Assembly (NCBI GenBank): GCA_046302815.1
Contig: JBKCHO010000078.1
Span: 1 to 8,235 of the forward strand
DNA from: JALRAP01 sp046302815
GTDB lineage: Bacteria > Bacteroidota > Bacteroidia > AKYH767-A > OLB10
Reading direction: 5' to 3'
DNA: 8,235 nt
Shown here: piece after piece, positions 6,953 to 8,235 of the stretch
How positions within the stretch are numbered: position 1 is the stretch's first letter
How the letters are laid out: each line of letters opens with the position of its first letter
Translations under genes and position numbers: made by a program
Notes under the pieces: generated by a model
Databases searched by the model: none
What the model saw: only the letters and a program-made list of their open reading frames with translations
What the model was told of the DNA's origin: nothing

Positions 6953-7873
6953 CTATTTACCAGACCTGCCCGTTCTGAGCACTGAAAACATGACACTGGT
7001 GATCAAAACACCTACTATGAAAATCAACGAATGATGAATTTCAACCTTATAAAAATCGACCAATACCATTTTTAGCCCCACAAAAACCAAGATGATTGAC
7101 AGCCCTACCGCTAGGTACTTAAACCTTTCGATGATGTTAGCCAGGGCGAAGTAAAGAGAGCGAAGACCTAAAATGGCGAACACATTGCTGGTGTATACGA
7201 TAAAATGATCCTGTGTAATGGCAAGAATGGCTGGAATGCTGTCGACTGCAAAAACCAAATCAGTGATTTCGATGATGATTAACACCAAGAACAGCAGTGT
7301 TGCCGTTCGTTTTCCGTTTTCACGGACAAAAAATCGATCTCCATGGAGCTTGTCGGAAAAGGGCATGATTCGTTTGAATAATTTAACCAACGGGTTTTTG
7401 TCCGGCTCGATTTTTTTATCGGTATCCTTGAGCATGCGTATACCTGTGAAAATCAAAATGGCTCCGAATAGGTAAATCGTCCAATGGAATTTTTCCAACA
7501 TTGCAACGCCGGCGAATATGAAAATTACCCTCATGACCAATGCACCGAGGATTCCCCAAAACAGGACCTTATGTTGGTACTTTGCGGGAATTTGGAAGTA
7601 GGTGAAAATCAAAACGAAAACAAAAATATTGTCGACGCTCAAAGCCTTTTCAATCAAATAGCCTGTAAAAAACTCCAATGCTTTTGTTTCTCCAAACCAA
7701 TGGTAAACCAATCCATTGAAAATTAGAGCCAACGCAATCCAAACCCCAGACCAAATCAACGCCTCTTTTACGCTGACCTCGTGCGATTTACGATGGAAAA
7801 CACCCAAATCCAACGCCAGCATGAATAGAACGAAAAGGTTAAAGTATATCCAAAAACTGGGACTGAATTCCAT
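6953..7873 (-). CDS. TerC/Alx-family integral membrane protein
   Basis: A 306-residue polytopic inner-membrane protein of the TerC family. Members have been linked to tellurium resistance (TerC), alkaline- and manganese-responsive behaviour (Alx) and manganese export to secreted metalloenzymes; which role applies here is not shown. Both acidic membrane signatures are intact: EKALSVDN at 75-82 (E75, D81) and EITDLVFAVDSIPA at 202-214 (E202, D205, D211). A cytoplasmic basic loop at about 150-190 (KIEPDKNPLVKLFKRI, GDRFFVRENGKRT) matches the Alx-like subgroup of about 300-320 residues. About eight or nine membrane segments are expected. The ATG at 7873 directly starts the membrane-inserting MEFSPSFW sequence. 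No tellurite genes (terA, terB, terD, terE) accompany it, so a housekeeping metal role is more likely than a ter operon. It is divergent from the GH97-like gene. Confidence 0.93.
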   Translation of the reverse strand: MEFSPSFWIYFNLFVLFMLALDLGVFHRKSHEVSVKEALIWSGVWIALALIFNGLVYHWFGETKALEFFTGYLIEKALSVDNIFVFVLIFTYFQIPAKYQHKVLFWGILGALVMRVIFIFAGVAMLEKFHWTIYLFGAILIFTGIRMLKDTDKKIEPDKNPLVKLFKRIMPFSDKLHGDRFFVRENGKRTATLLFLVLIIIEITDLVFAVDSIPAILAITQDHFIVYTSNVFAILGLRSLYFALANIIERFKYLAVGLSIILVFVGLKMVLVDFYKVEIHHSLIFIVGVLITSVMFSVLRTGRSGK

Positions 7874-7992
7874 AAACGAGACTGTTGTTTTGCTACCCCC
7901 TTAACACATAAGCATCTCTTGGGTTTTCAATTACGATTAAAAAACATACGATGTTGATGCGTTAATTTCACATCGCAATACCTTATTCCGAC
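7874..7992. other. Divergent intergenic region between TerC and GH97-like genes
   Basis: These 119 bases should carry promoters for both genes, but I find no full consensus. For the TerC direction the best candidate is TTG, 17 bases, then TATGTGTT on the minus strand, which matches TAnnTTTG only in part. For the plus direction TAATTTCA at 7963-7970 is a weak match without a -33 partner. A CGATG/CATCG inverted repeat near 7950-7975 is only 5 bases long and probably chance. Confidence 0.3.
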
Positions 7993-8235
7993 ATGATTTC
8001 CATAAAAACAGTGTTTTTAGCCCTCTCAATGCTATGTCTTTGTTGTGCGGTTTCACATGCACAGAGTATCCAAGTAGTCTCGCCTGATGGAAGCAGGAGC
8101 ATTACCGTCAAGGCAGAATCTGGATCATTAGGTTTTGAAGCCCGGCTCCAAGGAAAGTTGGTGGTACAATCGGCGCAAGCCATGGGCTTCACCTTTGCTT
8201 CAGCTCCCGCTTTTCTTGAAAAGCTATCCATTAAA
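7993..8235 (+). CDS. Secreted GH97-like glycoside hydrolase, N-terminal fragment
   Basis: An open frame of 81 codons runs from ATG 7993 to the window edge with no stop, so the gene continues outside. The first 23 residues are a signal peptide (MISIKTVFLAL, then a Cys-rich hydrophobic core) with likely signal peptidase I cleavage after VSHA before Q24; no proper lipobox is seen. The mature start, IQVVSPDGSRSITVKA followed by GSLGFEARLQGKLVVQSAQAMGF, has the pattern of the GH97 N-terminal beta-sandwich: a SPDG motif, then a strand pair with GK and a terminal small-hydrophobic LGL/MGF position. GH97 enzymes are mostly alpha-glucosidases or alpha-galactosidases of the periplasm, and SusB is the best-known member. 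The catalytic domain lies beyond the window, so retaining versus inverting type and substrate cannot be judged. Confidence 0.75.
   Translation, partial: MISIKTVFLALSMLCLCCAVSHAQSIQVVSPDGSRSITVKAESGSLGFEARLQGKLVVQSAQAMGFTFASAPAFLEKLSIK

Noticed and set aside
6953..7873. Tellurite-resistance (ter) operon
   Set aside because: Only the TerC-family gene is present; no TerA, TerB, TerD, TerE or TerZ-type genes are nearby.
7874..7992. yybP-ykoY manganese riboswitch in front of the TerC gene
   Set aside because: Such riboswitches precede some TerC/Alx genes, but this 119-base leader shows neither the conserved internal loops nor strong paired helices.
7983..8231. 82-codon minus-strand open frame at the right edge
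   Set aside because: It is antisense to the plus-strand reading with a signal peptide and GH97-like pattern, which is far better supported.

Overview
The window looks like a chromosomal segment of a Bacteroidota bacterium. The evidence is indirect: protein families common in that phylum (secreted GH20, a GH97-type N-terminus, an AraC/SDR pair), A-rich leaders with almost no Shine-Dalgarno sequences, and matches to the TAnnTTTG promoter element. No rRNA or marker gene is present, so genus cannot be given. Seven complete genes all lie on the minus strand and are read from right to left. One partial gene at the right edge is on the plus strand.

Right side (7993-8235, +): the first 81 codons of a secreted protein with a GH97-like N-terminal domain, truncated by the window edge. 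It is transcribed divergently from a TerC-family membrane protein (6953-7873, -) across a 119-base intergenic region.

Centre (4412-6867, -): three overlapping membrane-protein genes, DUF2157, DUF4401 and GDYXXLXY. This conserved cassette has no established biochemical function that I know of. A promoter-like TAATTTTG element lies just upstream of its first gene. A secreted beta-N-acetylhexosaminidase of family GH20 (2080-4365, -) follows about 46 bases after the last cassette gene and may be a co-transcribed fourth gene. All its catalytic and substrate-pocket residues are present.

Left side (1-2079): a 295-base noncoding stretch holds a GATC-phased repeat with a hairpin, which looks like a dispersed intergenic repeat, and a separate 10-bp palindrome. 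Beyond it lie a classical short-chain dehydrogenase/reductase (966-1784, -) and an AraC-family regulator (11-919, -), probably one transcription unit. In hand-counted sample lines this pair is clearly richer in A+T than the rest of the window, which may indicate separate acquisition.

I found no CRISPR array, insertion sequence, tRNA or rRNA, and no recognisable defence system. The most interesting unexplained item is the three-gene membrane cassette. The repeat next to the composition boundary is second.
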